From Pichia kudriavzevii (taxonomy: Eukaryota > Ascomycota > Pichiomycetes > Pichiales > Pichiaceae): 64,000 nucleotides of DNA. Positions 1 through 9,483 of the stretch are shown here, piece by piece. Each line of letters opens with the position of its first letter. The stretch's first letter is position 1. Below the pieces are notes generated by a model, which made no database searches, had not been told where the DNA came from, and saw nothing but the letters and a program-made list of their open reading frames with translations. The translations under genes were made by a program, and so were the position numbers. The stretch covers positions 1,178,001 through 1,242,000 of the forward strand of contig NC_042507.1 in the NCBI RefSeq assembly GCF_003054445.1, written 5' to 3'.

Positions 1-768
1 GCGCATTTACGTGTTCTTGCGGACCAAACAGGTGGAAGTCATGATTCAAAGCACAAATTGAAAATTTATCAAATCTGGGAGGCTTTGTTGGATCCCAAAT
101 ATTATATTGTTGTTGCATTTATTATATGTCAGTCCATCTGTAATTCGGGACTAACAAATTTCAATCCTCTTATAATCAAAGGTTTTGGGTTTTCTGCTCT
201 CAAAACAACACTTATGGCGTCTCCTCAGGCAGCAGTTGCCTTGGGAGGTGGTATGCTGATAACAGCAATCTGCATGTGGATTCATAATATTAGGTGCTTA
301 TTGTGGGTATTAACGTGTCTACCTGCTTTAGCTGGGGCTATTATGGTAAATAAGATTGATCCACACGAAAATCGACATGCTGCATTAGCTGGAATTTATT
401 TGATGGGATTCTACAATGTGCCATGGACATTAATGTTGGCGTTGGTATCTTCAAACACCTCAGGATCTACCAAGAAGACGTTCATGTATGTTTCTGTTGC
501 AGTTTGGTATGCAGTTGGTAACATTATCGGTCCATATTTTTTCAAAGGTTCTCAAGCACCAAAGTATCCGATGGGGATACATGCCATGGAAGCTTCCTTT
601 TCAATTATGGCGTTCACCGGTATCCTTTACTATCTTATGCTGAGAATACAGAATAAACAAAAGCAATCGTTAACTATGAATGATATAAAACACTTAGAAT
701 ACGCGGAACAATCAATCGATAATGATTTGACTGATAAAGAAAACCATACTTTTGTTTATGTTTATTAG
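1..768 (+). CDS. Dal5-family MFS permease, C-terminal half (5' end outside window)
   Basis: The frame is open from the first base, so only about 255 C-terminal residues of a membrane transporter are visible. The piece has about six hydrophobic segments and the hallmarks of the allantoate permease (Dal5) anion:cation symporter family: NFNPLIIKGFGFS, TTLMASPQAAVA, RCLLWV, YLMGFYNVPW, AVGNIIGPYFF and QAPKYPMGI. The cytosolic tail ends in a NHTFVYVY-type motif usual for these permeases. Family members import allantoate, nicotinate, pantothenate, cysteine or dipeptides at the plasma membrane; the substrate here cannot be told from half a protein. It converges on URA3 across a 199-bp A/T-rich gap. 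The TTG near position 58 is not a start; the real start lies upstream of the window. Confidence 0.85.
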   Translation, partial: AHLRVLADQTGGSHDSKHKLKIYQIWEALLDPKYYIVVAFIICQSICNSGLTNFNPLIIKGFGFSALKTTLMASPQAAVALGGGMLITAICMWIHNIRCLLWVLTCLPALAGAIMVNKIDPHENRHAALAGIYLMGFYNVPWTLMLALVSSNTSGSTKKTFMYVSVAVWYAVGNIIGPYFFKGSQAPKYPMGIHAMEASFSIMAFTGILYYLMLRIQNKQKQSLTMNDIKHLEYAEQSIDNDLTDKENHTFVYVY

Positions 769-967
769 TTATCGCTTTGCTACATTAAAAATTCACATAC
801 TAAAGCCTTTGTTAAACAACTTTTTCTAAATCTTAAGATTTTACTCTATCTAGTTTTTTTGGTTGTAGGTGAACGTAAAGTACCTCATTTATTTTTTTTT
901 TTTGCTTGTGTAATTCTTTTCATGCTTATTTAAACTAGTGTACATGTATCAAATCTTTGTGTAAGAA

Positions 968-1756
968 TCATTTAAATCTGTTTAAATAAGCATTCCAACC
1001 AGCTTGTTGGTATCTTTTAGCTTGCTCTATAGGATCTCTTCCTTGACCGTACAAACCTCTACCAACAATTATGATATCCGTTCCAGTCTTTACAACTTCA
1101 TCAACAGTTCTATATTGTTGACCAAGTGCATCACCTTTGTCATCTAAACCAACCCCTGGAGTCATAATGATCCAGTCAAAACCTTCTTCTCTACCGCCCA
1201 TATCGTGTTGCGCAATAAAACCAATGACAAACTCTTTATCAGATTTAGCAATTTCTACTGTTTTTTCTGTATATTCACCATATGCTAAAGAACCCTTTGA
1301 TGATAACTCAGCAAGCATTAGCAAACCTCTAGGTTCACTGGTTGTTTCTTGGGCTGCCTCCTTCAAGCCAGAAACAATACCTGCACCCGTTACACCATGT
1401 GCATTAGTGATGTCAGCCCATTCGGCAATACGGAAGACACCAGATTTATATTGATTTTTAACAGTGTTACCAATATCAGCAAATTTTCTATCTTCAAAAA
1501 TCATAAAATTATGTTTCTTGGCAAGCTCCTTCAAAGGCAACACAGTTCCTTCATACGTAAAATCAGAAACAATATCGATGTGTGTTTTAACTAGACAGAT
1601 GTAAGGACCAATAGTGTCCAAAATAGAGAGAAGCTTTTCAGTTTCAGTAATATCCAATGATGCACAAAGGTTAGACTTCTTTTCCTCCATGATGGAGAAA
1701 AGTCTCCTAGCAACAGGGGAAGTGTGTGATTCTGATCTTTCTTTGTATGACGCCAT
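968..1756 (-). CDS. URA3: Orotidine-5'-phosphate decarboxylase
   Basis: Decarboxylates OMP to UMP, the last step of de novo pyrimidine synthesis, in the cytosol. The 262-residue protein has the usual family length. Lys57 and the catalytic signature [10 protein letters not shown] (Asp89, Lys91, Asp94) are in place, as are [28 protein letters not shown] and the phosphate-binding IIIVGRGLY near the C-terminus. The start is the ATG at 1756 (MASYKERS); the three codons before it begin with TTG and are not needed. URA3 lies head-to-head with TIM9, its neighbour in S. cerevisiae too, although there both point the same way, so one of them has been inverted. I see no clear Ppr1-type TTCGG-N6-CCGAA site in the shared promoter. 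The sequence agrees with my memory of the P. kudriavzevii protein, which is not verified. Confidence 0.98.
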   Translation of the reverse strand: MASYKERSESHTSPVARRLFSIMEEKKSNLCASLDITETEKLLSILDTIGPYICLVKTHIDIVSDFTYEGTVLPLKELAKKHNFMIFEDRKFADIGNTVKNQYKSGVFRIAEWADITNAHGVTGAGIVSGLKEAAQETTSEPRGLLMLAELSSKGSLAYGEYTEKTVEIAKSDKEFVIGFIAQHDMGGREEGFDWIIMTPGVGLDDKGDALGQQYRTVDEVVKTGTDIIIVGRGLYGQGRDPIEQAKRYQQAGWNAYLNRFK

Positions 1757-2002
1757 CCTTGACAAACAAACTACTTTATTAAAGCGTTGAAGATCTATTC
1801 TCCAGCAATTAAATTTGTGAAGAATAACTGGTATAGAGTACTTCCTTTAAAAACATGTCCGTGCACCAAGAAAAAAAAAAGTTTGAAAAATTGTATGTCG
1901 ACGAATTTCAGCATTTTCATTTCAAGGCGATATTATGTTTCACTAAACTCAGGACAGGAATATACTAAGAATAACTACAACATACACACAACATAAGCCA
2001 AG

Positions 2003-2266
2003 ATGGATCAACTTAACTACCAAGAACAACAACAATTTCAAAAGATCGTTGAACAAAAGCAAATGGCTGATTTCATGAGGCTATACACATCTCTTGTGGA
2101 CAGATGTTTCAACGATTGTGTTCAAGACTTCACCTCTGAATCCTTAACCAGCAGAGAAAGTTCATGTCTAACCAAATGTGCTGAAAAATTTTTGAAGCAC
2201 TCTGAGAGAGTTGGTACCCGTTTCCAAGAACAGAACCAAAAGTTAATGAACCAAATGAGACAATGA
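2003..2266 (+). CDS. TIM9: Small Tim chaperone Tim9 of the mitochondrial intermembrane space
   Basis: Forms the Tim9-Tim10 hexamer that escorts hydrophobic carrier proteins across the intermembrane space to the TIM22 translocase. The 87-residue protein carries the twin CX3C motif, with Cys35/Cys39 (RCFNDC) and Cys55/Cys59 (SCLTKC), spaced as in S. cerevisiae Tim9, which is also 87 residues. The flanks are amphipathic helices rich in Gln, Lys and Glu. There is no presequence, as expected for a Mia40 substrate. The ATG at 2003 directly precedes the conserved region. It is divergent from URA3 (246 bp apart) and convergent with the bromodomain gene. Confidence 0.97.
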   Translation: MDQLNYQEQQQFQKIVEQKQMADFMRLYTSLVDRCFNDCVQDFTSESLTSRESSCLTKCAEKFLKHSERVGTRFQEQNQKLMNQMRQ

Positions 2267-2389
2267 TTGCCGCTAGACAATGTCAACCTTCCCTGTTTAT
2301 AATGACATACAGTTTATACAATTAACTAATTAAATAGTTTTGATATTCTTTTCTTATTATCTTCCAATATAACTGACGGACTATACCTA

Positions 2390-4255
2390 TTACATATTTT
2401 CTTTCAATATTACTACTAGATCTTGCCATTCTTTCATCATATCCGATATTCCTTCAACTTTATCACTTGTATTGTACATTATCGCATTCGTGAACATCAG
2501 TTGCATTTCAAATTCAAGCTCTTCGAGGGTGTTTATAGAAAAGTTCCTGACCTTTTTTATTATAGTCTTCAAGTCAATTGGTTTCTTAATTACTTTAAAA
2601 TAATCAGGCTCTTCCATAGCATTGACTGGCGTCAAAAACATTGAAGCGATACGATGCGACGAAATATTTGTTAGTATAGGTAGGGATAATTGCTGAAATT
2701 TTTTGACTGTGTTTTCATTATTAACCATACTTCTGGTCCTCAACCTAATTTGTGGCTTATCTTCTTCGACGATTGAAGTTTCCTCTGTTTTTGGCTTCTT
2801 CAAGATTTTGCTGTCACGTGCCTCTTCTACATCTCCATCATCAAGTTTCCTTTTGCCTTCATTATCATTAGTTTGATCTTTTGTATATCCATGATGGTTG
2901 TGCGGTACACTCACACTTATGGAATTACCTTCCTTTTCATTTTCATTTTCATTCAAACTTTGTTTTTCATTTTTATTTTGGTTCTGACCTTGTTCCTCAC
3001 TTTTATTTTTGTTATGGCCTTGTTCCCCTTGCTCAGTTTCATTTCCATTCTGATCTTGAAATTCCTTTTCATTTCCAATTTTGCTTTCTTCGGTCACTGC
3101 ATCTCCATTTCTTTTTTTTCGTCTCTTCTCAATAACCGGCTCTTGACTTTTAACTTCTATATTTACTACCGTGTCCTGTTTCACTTCAAGCTTCTTGCTC
3201 TCGCTTGTCTCTATAGTATTCTTACCCTCCAAAACTTCTTCCTGGCTTGTGTGGCTTGATTTTTTCTCGTCCCCCTTCAACGCTTGCTTTTCTGAAACCT
3301 TCGTTTCTTCCTTAACTTCCATCTTGTTGTCAATTTCTTTCCTCTTCTTATCACCTACATTATCACTTTGTCCAGATCTGGTATCATCAGCCTTTTGTTC
3401 CAAGTTCACCGGAATAGGGGTCCCAGCATTGCTAGATTCAGGAGAGTTGGAAGTACTTGCAACGATGTTTTTCTTTTTCTCTAACATTTTTTCTTTAGAA
3501 GGTCCTCTCTTCCTTTTCAAATCCTTTAAGAACTCTTCATATAATACACTATCGTCCATTTTACCTTCTTCTATCATCTGTATTTCCCTTTTTTTAGTCT
3601 TCCACTTTTCTTCTAATTCTTCGATTTTTTTCAGCGTGGTATTCTTATAGGCATTCAAAAGTTTGATCAGTCGGTCTTTGACAAAATTCAAATCAATAAA
3701 TCTGCTCAATTTAAACAACATCGTGTTTGGGACCTGCTGAATTACCTGTTCGTTACGACCCCTTTCATCCCTCAGAGTTAAAGATTCAGTCAATATCTGT
3801 ATCAATTGGACCGGACTAACTGGCCCTTTATTTGAGCTGTTTCCACCACTTCCACCACTTCCACCGCCTCCCGGGACAATACCACCTGCTTTTTCCTTAC
3901 TCTTATCCTTAAGGCTATTCAAGTATCCGCTGATATTAAGAAAGTCAAAATCTAAATTCACTAGTGGATTTGAATTGATCATTCTTTGAAGTTGTATAAT
4001 GTTGAAACTTACTTCTTTCTTATCGGTTTGTTGAGCAGCTGCCATATACAGACTGTATATATGCTGCAGTGTCACTATTTTTTGTAATGGCGTAATCTTA
4101 TCATACAGCTCTTGCATTTCTTGAGGTGTAGGCATCTTTGTTTGTCTGCCTCTCGAGGCACTTGATGTTGATGGTACTGGTGAGGGAGATTTCGTGACAG
4201 CAGCAGTGTCATTCGATAAAACTTTGGTAGATATATTCTCCTTCTGCTCAGGCAT
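2390..4255 (-). CDS. EAF5: BRD8/Bdc1-like bromodomain protein in the EAF5 position (probable NuA4/TINTIN subunit)
   Basis: 621 residues from the ATG at 4255 (MPEQKENIS); a longer frame upstream begins at TTG and is not used. The N-terminal 220 residues are mostly helical (ELYDKITPLQKIVTLQHIY; SPVQLIQILTESLTLRD), with a Gly/Ser linker at about residue 125. A coiled-coil (KKIEELEEKWKTKKREIQ) follows, then about 250 residues of charged low-complexity sequence with an Asn/Glu/Gln-rich stretch. A single bromodomain fills the last 90 residues, with PDYFKVIKKPIDLKTI and the acetyl-lysine-binding Asn in MFTNAIMYNTSD, a form typical of BRD8. It is divergent from MMS21 with 179 bp between, exactly as EAF5 is in S. 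cerevisiae. The inference is that this is the Eaf5/BRD8 subunit of the NuA4 acetyltransferase. S. cerevisiae Eaf5 is much shorter (about 279 residues) and, to my knowledge, has no bromodomain. The bromodomain is certain; the gene name rests on position. Confidence 0.72.
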   Translation of the reverse strand: MPEQKENISTKVLSNDTAAVTKSPSPVPSTSSASRGRQTKMPTPQEMQELYDKITPLQKIVTLQHIYSLYMAAAQQTDKKEVSFNIIQLQRMINSNPLVNLDFDFLNISGYLNSLKDKSKEKAGGIVPGGGGSGGSGGNSSNKGPVSPVQLIQILTESLTLRDERGRNEQVIQQVPNTMLFKLSRFIDLNFVKDRLIKLLNAYKNTTLKKIEELEEKWKTKKREIQMIEEGKMDDSVLYEEFLKDLKRKRGPSKEKMLEKKKNIVASTSNSPESSNAGTPIPVNLEQKADDTRSGQSDNVGDKKRKEIDNKMEVKEETKVSEKQALKGDEKKSSHTSQEEVLEGKNTIETSESKKLEVKQDTVVNIEVKSQEPVIEKRRKKRNGDAVTEESKIGNEKEFQDQNGNETEQGEQGHNKNKSEEQGQNQNKNEKQSLNENENEKEGNSISVSVPHNHHGYTKDQTNDNEGKRKLDDGDVEEARDSKILKKPKTEETSIVEEDKPQIRLRTRSMVNNENTVKKFQQLSLPILTNISSHRIASMFLTPVNAMEEPDYFKVIKKPIDLKTIIKKVRNFSINTLEELEFEMQLMFTNAIMYNTSDKVEGISDMMKEWQDLVVILKENM

Positions 4256-4434
4256 TATGTTCTTTGGCTGCAGGGGGGGTACTTTGAAAAGAAGGAAATT
4301 TTGTTGAAGCTTTGTATTTCCAAGAAAAAAATAAACATACAGAAGTTTCAAGCGATGAATTTGTTTGAGGATTTACCATAAGTTTTCAATGTATCTACTT
4401 TATCAGATGGAATCCCTGGCAAACCGAAAACATT

Positions 4435-5361
4435 ATGACGATGCCAGAAGGGCTTTTTGCTCTTCCCAAACATTTTCCACTTTGTGATGCTACCAGAAAA
4501 TCACTGACTAGGGCTCAACCACCTTCTAAAATCACTTACGCAGATAATCATATTAAAAAGTATCTCAATGACATTGAGAAAACGCTGATAGAGACAGTCT
4601 CCGTCAAGTTAGAATTAGCCACAAACAAGTTTGAGCTCGATCTCATCGATAAGACAGAATATGAAGGTACCAGAGAGAGAATTCTGAACTCACTTATTGA
4701 TGGCGATTGGATTGGGAATATATATGAATCATTTGCCTCATATGCAGATGCCTCTGATGCATACACACTGATGCTAACAGAGGTTGCAGGAACTATGGAC
4801 AATGAACTAAGCGTTGATAATCTACAAGAGTACGTTTCCAGTGAAAGAAAGGAACTCGCCGAGAACGGACGTTCGTCTCAGATGTCGATATCCCAGTCAC
4901 TCCAAGATCATCAAAAAATAACAAAATTGGCATCTGCTGAAACACTGAAAGACGAAATCCAAAAGCATGTTTTGAGATTGAAGCAGATTATTTTTGTATC
5001 AATTTATCCAGAGCGACCTATTCCATCCAGATTGGAGGTTAACAACCTTAACGAGGAGAACAACGACGAGGACGGGGATTTACAAGTCGATGGTGGTAAA
5101 GTCAATCTGACATGTCCAATTTCAAGAGAATTATTTAAAAAGCCTTACAAGAGTTTAAACTGTTCGCACACTTACGACTTGGATGCTTTACAGATTTACC
5201 TACGAAGTTCCCATGAATGCCCTGAATGTGGAGCAGGTATTGGGAGCAGGTCTATAGAACCTGACATTATCATGTCTACCAGAGTCAAATGTTATTTGCG
5301 GGATAAAGAAATTACGCAGAGAATAAAGGGCAAAACAGATAACGAGGTCGATAGATTATAG
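4435..5361 (+). CDS. MMS21: SUMO E3 ligase Mms21/Nse2 of the Smc5-Smc6 complex
   Basis: 308 residues. The C-terminal SP-RING, at about residues 223-268, reads LTCPISRELFKKPY, then LNCSHTYDLDAL, then HECPECGAGI, giving the Cys-x-His-Cys-Cys zinc set of Siz/PIAS ligases. The N-terminal 150 residues are helical and coiled-coil, the part that docks on Smc5 in the family. Mms21 sumoylates repair and cohesin proteins during DNA damage repair. A second ATG two codons downstream (4441) is possible. Neighbourhood supports the name: in S. cerevisiae MMS21 lies close to URA3 and TIM9 and divergent from EAF5. Its 3' end converges on TFC3 with only 74 bp between stop codons. Confidence 0.93.
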   Translation: MTMPEGLFALPKHFPLCDATRKSLTRAQPPSKITYADNHIKKYLNDIEKTLIETVSVKLELATNKFELDLIDKTEYEGTRERILNSLIDGDWIGNIYESFASYADASDAYTLMLTEVAGTMDNELSVDNLQEYVSSERKELAENGRSSQMSISQSLQDHQKITKLASAETLKDEIQKHVLRLKQIIFVSIYPERPIPSRLEVNNLNEENNDEDGDLQVDGGKVNLTCPISRELFKKPYKSLNCSHTYDLDALQIYLRSSHECPECGAGIGSRSIEPDIIMSTRVKCYLRDKEITQRIKGKTDNEVDRL

Positions 5362-5435
5362 ATTTTATAACGCATACACTTTTCTCTAGTTTGCTAACAT
5401 TAACAAAGAACTATTACAATATTGAAAAAATATAG

Positions 5436-8400
5436 TTAAAGAACATCATACCAACATTCTGTCGGCCAATATCCACCGAATTCACCCTCCATGATATTCT
5501 TACGCTGGATCAGCCATTCCAAAATTTTGCGAACTTCAAACACCTCAAGCATAGGGTATACCCTAAAATATAACACTTTCAATGGTATGCCCGGATTTAT
5601 AACGATTCTCCATAATAGCAAATACAGACATTTGCGCCATAGTTTATGATTAAAATCTCCGTTGATATCTATCCAGAGCAGAGAGCACGGCTTACCCATA
5701 GGGGGTGGAATAATTTTGGCATGCGTAATTGCATCTTCATTGATACCTGAAAGAATAAAATCAGATTCAAGTTTACCCCGATCAAGTGCTTTTGTAGAAT
5801 ATGTTTCCAGATTTGTCATCTCTTGGTCAACTCTGATAACCTTAAGATTTCCCTCTGCATAGAAGGAGAATATTGGAACATAAGCACCGTTAGGGCATTT
5901 AGGTGATAGGAGAAGCCCGTTATTTAGCTGGTTTGTGTCTTTTAAGACTTCTACCATTCGATTACTGCTTGGAATAAAACTGTCTTCTAATTTGCAATCC
6001 ATTTGAATTAAGAATCTCTCAGTTAGCATAAATTTGATTTTCGAGTCCTCACCAAGAAACGCTATTGCTTTCATGTCTTCAAGCTCAGTCAACGCTTGTG
6101 AATACAACTCTTTTGGAATTCCAGCAAACAAATCACGAACTTTGTTCGAATCAAATTTATCTGAGCTGGTTGAAAATAGAGCTTTTAGTTTAGTCTTTGC
6201 AACCTGTAAGTCCGTTGGATAGATACTTTCATTATATATTTCCTGTTCTTCCACATTGTTAACCGAATACATAAAATTTCTAGTCAGCCATTCATGCTCC
6301 CTTTCGATCAAAGTGGTAGTTTCTTTTATTATGGAAGAGTCAATGCTGCTTTTCAGTGGCTTGAAACAATGGTTTTTAAAGTTTTCTTCATAATTAGCTA
6401 ATATATTGTGTTCAGAATTATCAAGGAAAATTCCAGCACCTTCACTTTTCCATATATCCAACATTCTGAAAATATCATATTTATCCAAATCTTGGCATGT
6501 TATAAGACCATCACCTACAGCTTTTAACAAGGCCTTCTCCCAGTTTTTTTTTGCAAGCATCAAATTTTTCGGGCCTAACATTTTCCGGTACTTTGGCCAT
6601 TGCCTTCTTAGCATATCTGGATCATATAAATCATCCAGAACTTTAGCTACTTTTGGCCAGTCTATATTACCACCAATGGACAAGGACTGAGTAACAACAA
6701 TAGCCTTGATCAATATAAGAATATGGTCATTCGTAATCTTAATGGAAGAACGAATCTTTTTGAATGCTTTGACAACCCTTGATTGATATTTATTACTAGA
6801 CTTAAATTTCTTCCGTTTTCTTTTATCCATTAGTGGTGTTAAAATATCTTCATTATCATCTTTCAGTCTACCTCTCAAAGGTTTTGATTCACTTTCCTCT
6901 TTCAGGGCCTTGCCTTGATTTTGCTCATCATATTCTTCATCACTTTGATCTTCCATGATATCAGTATCGTCCAAAACGGTAAGCAAACGTTTTGCACCTA
7001 TAATTTTAGCTTTTCGGGACAAATTAGGACGTTCTATTGTTTGTTGAAGTTTCTTCTTGGCCTTCTTTAAACGTAATTCTTGTGCAGAATTGATTAGATC
7101 AGTTAAATATTTACTTTTCACTGAGGCATCATTAGCAAGAACTTGATCTTGAAATATCCTTGGGCGGTACTCACGATTTGAATTGGATAGTTCACCCATT
7201 AATTGGTTGACATCCTCCACTGTTGGCTTGTTTTTCATAGACTTGATAAGAAATCTCTTGAGATTACCGTGTGTCTGTTGCTCACACTCTACTTGGTTCT
7301 TTTTTTCCAATTCCAAAGCATCTCTCACCAATGTTCTACGGTCAATTTTATAGTCTAGCTTCATTAATTCAGAAATGTAGCTACAAAACTCAGCTGAAAT
7401 ACCAACAACTTTCCTTTTATCCACGACATCCAAAAGTTTTTTCCTTCGGAAAACAGGTCCATAATCCATTTTTTGTGATTCCTTCTCTCCATTCATGGAT
7501 CCTATATTTGGTTCGGCGGAATCTCCTCTAGAAAAAAATGGAGGTTTGACATTTTTCACACTACTTTTTTCCATAAAATTAGGATCTATTGCAAGATTTA
7601 TTTCATGTTGTTGATTTATCCTTTTGTTATAGTCCTCAACTATTTTTTTAAAAGCCTCATTGATTTTTTTGTATGGCGCAATGTCCTTCTTCAAAGTCTT
7701 GCATACTTTACCTTTGACGGATAAGCGGATCCATCCATTTTGTGATTCTACTTCCTGGGGATACATGGCTTTGGACAAACCATTATGTGTCATTTTCATA
7801 CCCATCTTACCTGGGTAACCTCGAGGTATAAATACTAACTTTTCAGAATCTCCATTCACAAAGGACAGCACCTTGAGATGCCTCTCCACAGGTGCAACGG
7901 CACCATACTTGATAGATTCTTCAAAAAGAGTAGAAGAACACGATAGAGGAGTTACAGTTTCTTTTTCAGGGACCATCGACCTGTAAGCTGGATCCCTCCT
8001 ATTTAATAGATGTTGGATGGTAAATCTGTAATACCTTTCTTTACCCGAATAATTGAGATGTCCAATAACTGCTCTTTCATTTTGAGGGATAGGATGAACA
8101 GTTGTTATACTTTCAAGATGTGTGTTGATCTGTTTAGCATGATAAGCACCAGTTAACTTTGATGCTATTACTGAAGCAGTGACCCCAGGATTTTTCTCAA
8201 TCAGATTATATATTTGAGTCACTATGGGGAAAAACCTATTAAACATTGGTTGTTCATATTTTGAATTTTCAAAGTCATCAGCAAGAACGCTATTAATTTC
8301 ATCATCATCATTTTTTTGCATCTTAATTTGCTCACGTAACTCATTTCTATTATTTACCGAGGGTAATTCCTTGGCCACTCTCAAGGCAGGAAATTGTTTT

Positions 8401-9263
8401 TTAGAATTACCATCACGGACCTTGACCAACTGAAGATACTCACGTTCGACCAAAAAACGGACAGCTGAGCTGAAATAACGAGCTTTCATATTAGGGTGTA
8501 TTTGTACAATTTCTTCATATAAATCCCTAGTAAGCCTAATTTTTGTTTCATCTTCTCTCATAATTTGTATTAAGGCCAAAACAAGTTCCAACCTCTCATG
8601 GCTATCAAGATTCTTAGATTTGATTGCATCGTTATCATTTTCCTGTTGGATGAATCTGAAGTGAAACATGTGGTTCGTACTTGACCTGTTGCTAATCACT
8701 GCATGTTTTTGAATATACAAGTTGTCTTCTAAAGTTTGTAACCTGGCTGTCAATGAACGATTATCTTGCTTAGCCTCATTAATTAGGTCGATAGAATTTA
8801 TACCTTTTTCTTTATGTTTCGCAATAATTCTCAACAAGTCATAAGGCATTTTACCCAAAATGTTGTCCTTTTTCAAAACACCTGTAAGATAGAGAGACTG
8901 GTAATCATCAGTCACCTTAATTTTATAATCCGAAATGTTCTCATCAGAAAAGAAAGATTGAAAATCCGGTAAGGTTTCCTTATCATCTGGAACCATCAGC
9001 ACCGAATCGTTTTTTTTAGTCTTCGAATGTGCCTGCAGCTTACTTGCCTCCTTCTTGGTGGCCGGCCTCATTACTTGGAAATCCTTCTCTAGGAGAAGCC
9101 AGTTCCATACAATGTTTTTTATAAATTCATCAAGCTGAACACCATCACATAGGTTGGACACAAAACCCCAAAACTCCGTTGCCTTGATCCCATCAAACTC
9201 GGCAGTGGCCAGTCCCAACAAAACATCTTTTACAATTGCATCCGGTGCCTTTAGCTTCCCCAT
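5436..9263 (-). CDS. TFC3: TFIIIC largest subunit (tau138), B-block-binding
   Basis: 1275 residues, against about 1160 in S. cerevisiae Tfc3. The tau138 subunit of TFIIIC binds the B box of tRNA genes and nucleates RNA polymerase III assembly. Winged-helix-like segments occur through the N-terminal half (for example GLATAEFDGIKATEFWGFV and MPYDLLRIIAKHKEKGI). The region near residues 430-450 (YSGKERYYRFTIQHLLNRRD) and the central NIDWPKVAKVLDDLYDP and RQWPKYRKMLGPKN are B-block-subunit hallmarks. The C-terminus ends GGYWPTECWYDVL. Acidic and lysine-rich low-complexity stretches lie near residues 760-830. The ATG at 9263 gives a clean start. A B-box-like sequence followed by a T14 run on the same strand lies about 115-165 bp upstream. 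It is downstream of, and in the same direction as, the poly(A) polymerase gene. Confidence 0.92.
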   Translation of the reverse strand: MGKLKAPDAIVKDVLLGLATAEFDGIKATEFWGFVSNLCDGVQLDEFIKNIVWNWLLLEKDFQVMRPATKKEASKLQAHSKTKKNDSVLMVPDDKETLPDFQSFFSDENISDYKIKVTDDYQSLYLTGVLKKDNILGKMPYDLLRIIAKHKEKGINSIDLINEAKQDNRSLTARLQTLEDNLYIQKHAVISNRSSTNHMFHFRFIQQENDNDAIKSKNLDSHERLELVLALIQIMREDETKIRLTRDLYEEIVQIHPNMKARYFSSAVRFLVEREYLQLVKVRDGNSKKQFPALRVAKELPSVNNRNELREQIKMQKNDDDEINSVLADDFENSKYEQPMFNRFFPIVTQIYNLIEKNPGVTASVIASKLTGAYHAKQINTHLESITTVHPIPQNERAVIGHLNYSGKERYYRFTIQHLLNRRDPAYRSMVPEKETVTPLSCSSTLFEESIKYGAVAPVERHLKVLSFVNGDSEKLVFIPRGYPGKMGMKMTHNGLSKAMYPQEVESQNGWIRLSVKGKVCKTLKKDIAPYKKINEAFKKIVEDYNKRINQQHEINLAIDPNFMEKSSVKNVKPPFFSRGDSAEPNIGSMNGEKESQKMDYGPVFRRKKLLDVVDKRKVVGISAEFCSYISELMKLDYKIDRRTLVRDALELEKKNQVECEQQTHGNLKRFLIKSMKNKPTVEDVNQLMGELSNSNREYRPRIFQDQVLANDASVKSKYLTDLINSAQELRLKKAKKKLQQTIERPNLSRKAKIIGAKRLLTVLDDTDIMEDQSDEEYDEQNQGKALKEESESKPLRGRLKDDNEDILTPLMDKRKRKKFKSSNKYQSRVVKAFKKIRSSIKITNDHILILIKAIVVTQSLSIGGNIDWPKVAKVLDDLYDPDMLRRQWPKYRKMLGPKNLMLAKKNWEKALLKAVGDGLITCQDLDKYDIFRMLDIWKSEGAGIFLDNSEHNILANYEENFKNHCFKPLKSSIDSSIIKETTTLIEREHEWLTRNFMYSVNNVEEQEIYNESIYPTDLQVAKTKLKALFSTSSDKFDSNKVRDLFAGIPKELYSQALTELEDMKAIAFLGEDSKIKFMLTERFLIQMDCKLEDSFIPSSNRMVEVLKDTNQLNNGLLLSPKCPNGAYVPIFSFYAEGNLKVIRVDQEMTNLETYSTKALDRGKLESDFILSGINEDAITHAKIIPPPMGKPCSLLWIDINGDFNHKLWRKCLYLLLWRIVINPGIPLKVLYFRVYPMLEVFEVRKILEWLIQRKNIMEGEFGGYWPTECWYDVL

Positions 9264-9405
9264 TATGTCTGACTTGCTCGTCCTTCTTTTCTTCTCTTTT
9301 ATAGAAACTGATATACACTAAAAAACATAGCTACTTTGAATGACACAACACATAGCATTACATACACCACAAAGGGAAAAAAAAAAAAAACCAATCTAGA
9401 AATTC

Positions 9406-9479
9406 GCGCATTTCGCGACTCGAACCGAGAAGCTTTATGAACTCGTGGCCTAATGGTTTTTCTTCTTGCAAAATGACGC
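9406..9479 (-). other. tRNA-like remnant with near-consensus B box and downstream T14
   Basis: On the minus strand this 74-nt segment begins GCGTCATT and ends AATGCGC, which could pair as an acceptor stem with one bulge. It contains GGTTCGAGTCG (9426 down to 9416), 10 of 11 matches to the B box GGTTCGANTCC. A run of 14 T follows at 9390-9377, like a Pol III terminator. The A box is poor and the T stem has a G-G mismatch, so this is not a working tRNA. On the plus strand TGGCCTAATGG (9446-9456) resembles an A box. It lies in the promoter of the TFIIIC gene TFC3. It could be a decayed tRNA gene, a retained TFIIIC-only site, or chance. Confidence 0.4.
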
Positions 9480-9483
9480 AATT

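Noticed and set aside
2873-3650. Long Phe/Leu/Ser-rich frames opposite the bromodomain gene
   Set aside because: Antisense shadows of its Lys/Glu/Asn-rich region.
9406-9479. Functional tRNA gene
   Set aside because: The T stem has a G-G mismatch, the acceptor stem needs a bulge and there is no proper D arm or A box. Kept only as a remnant.
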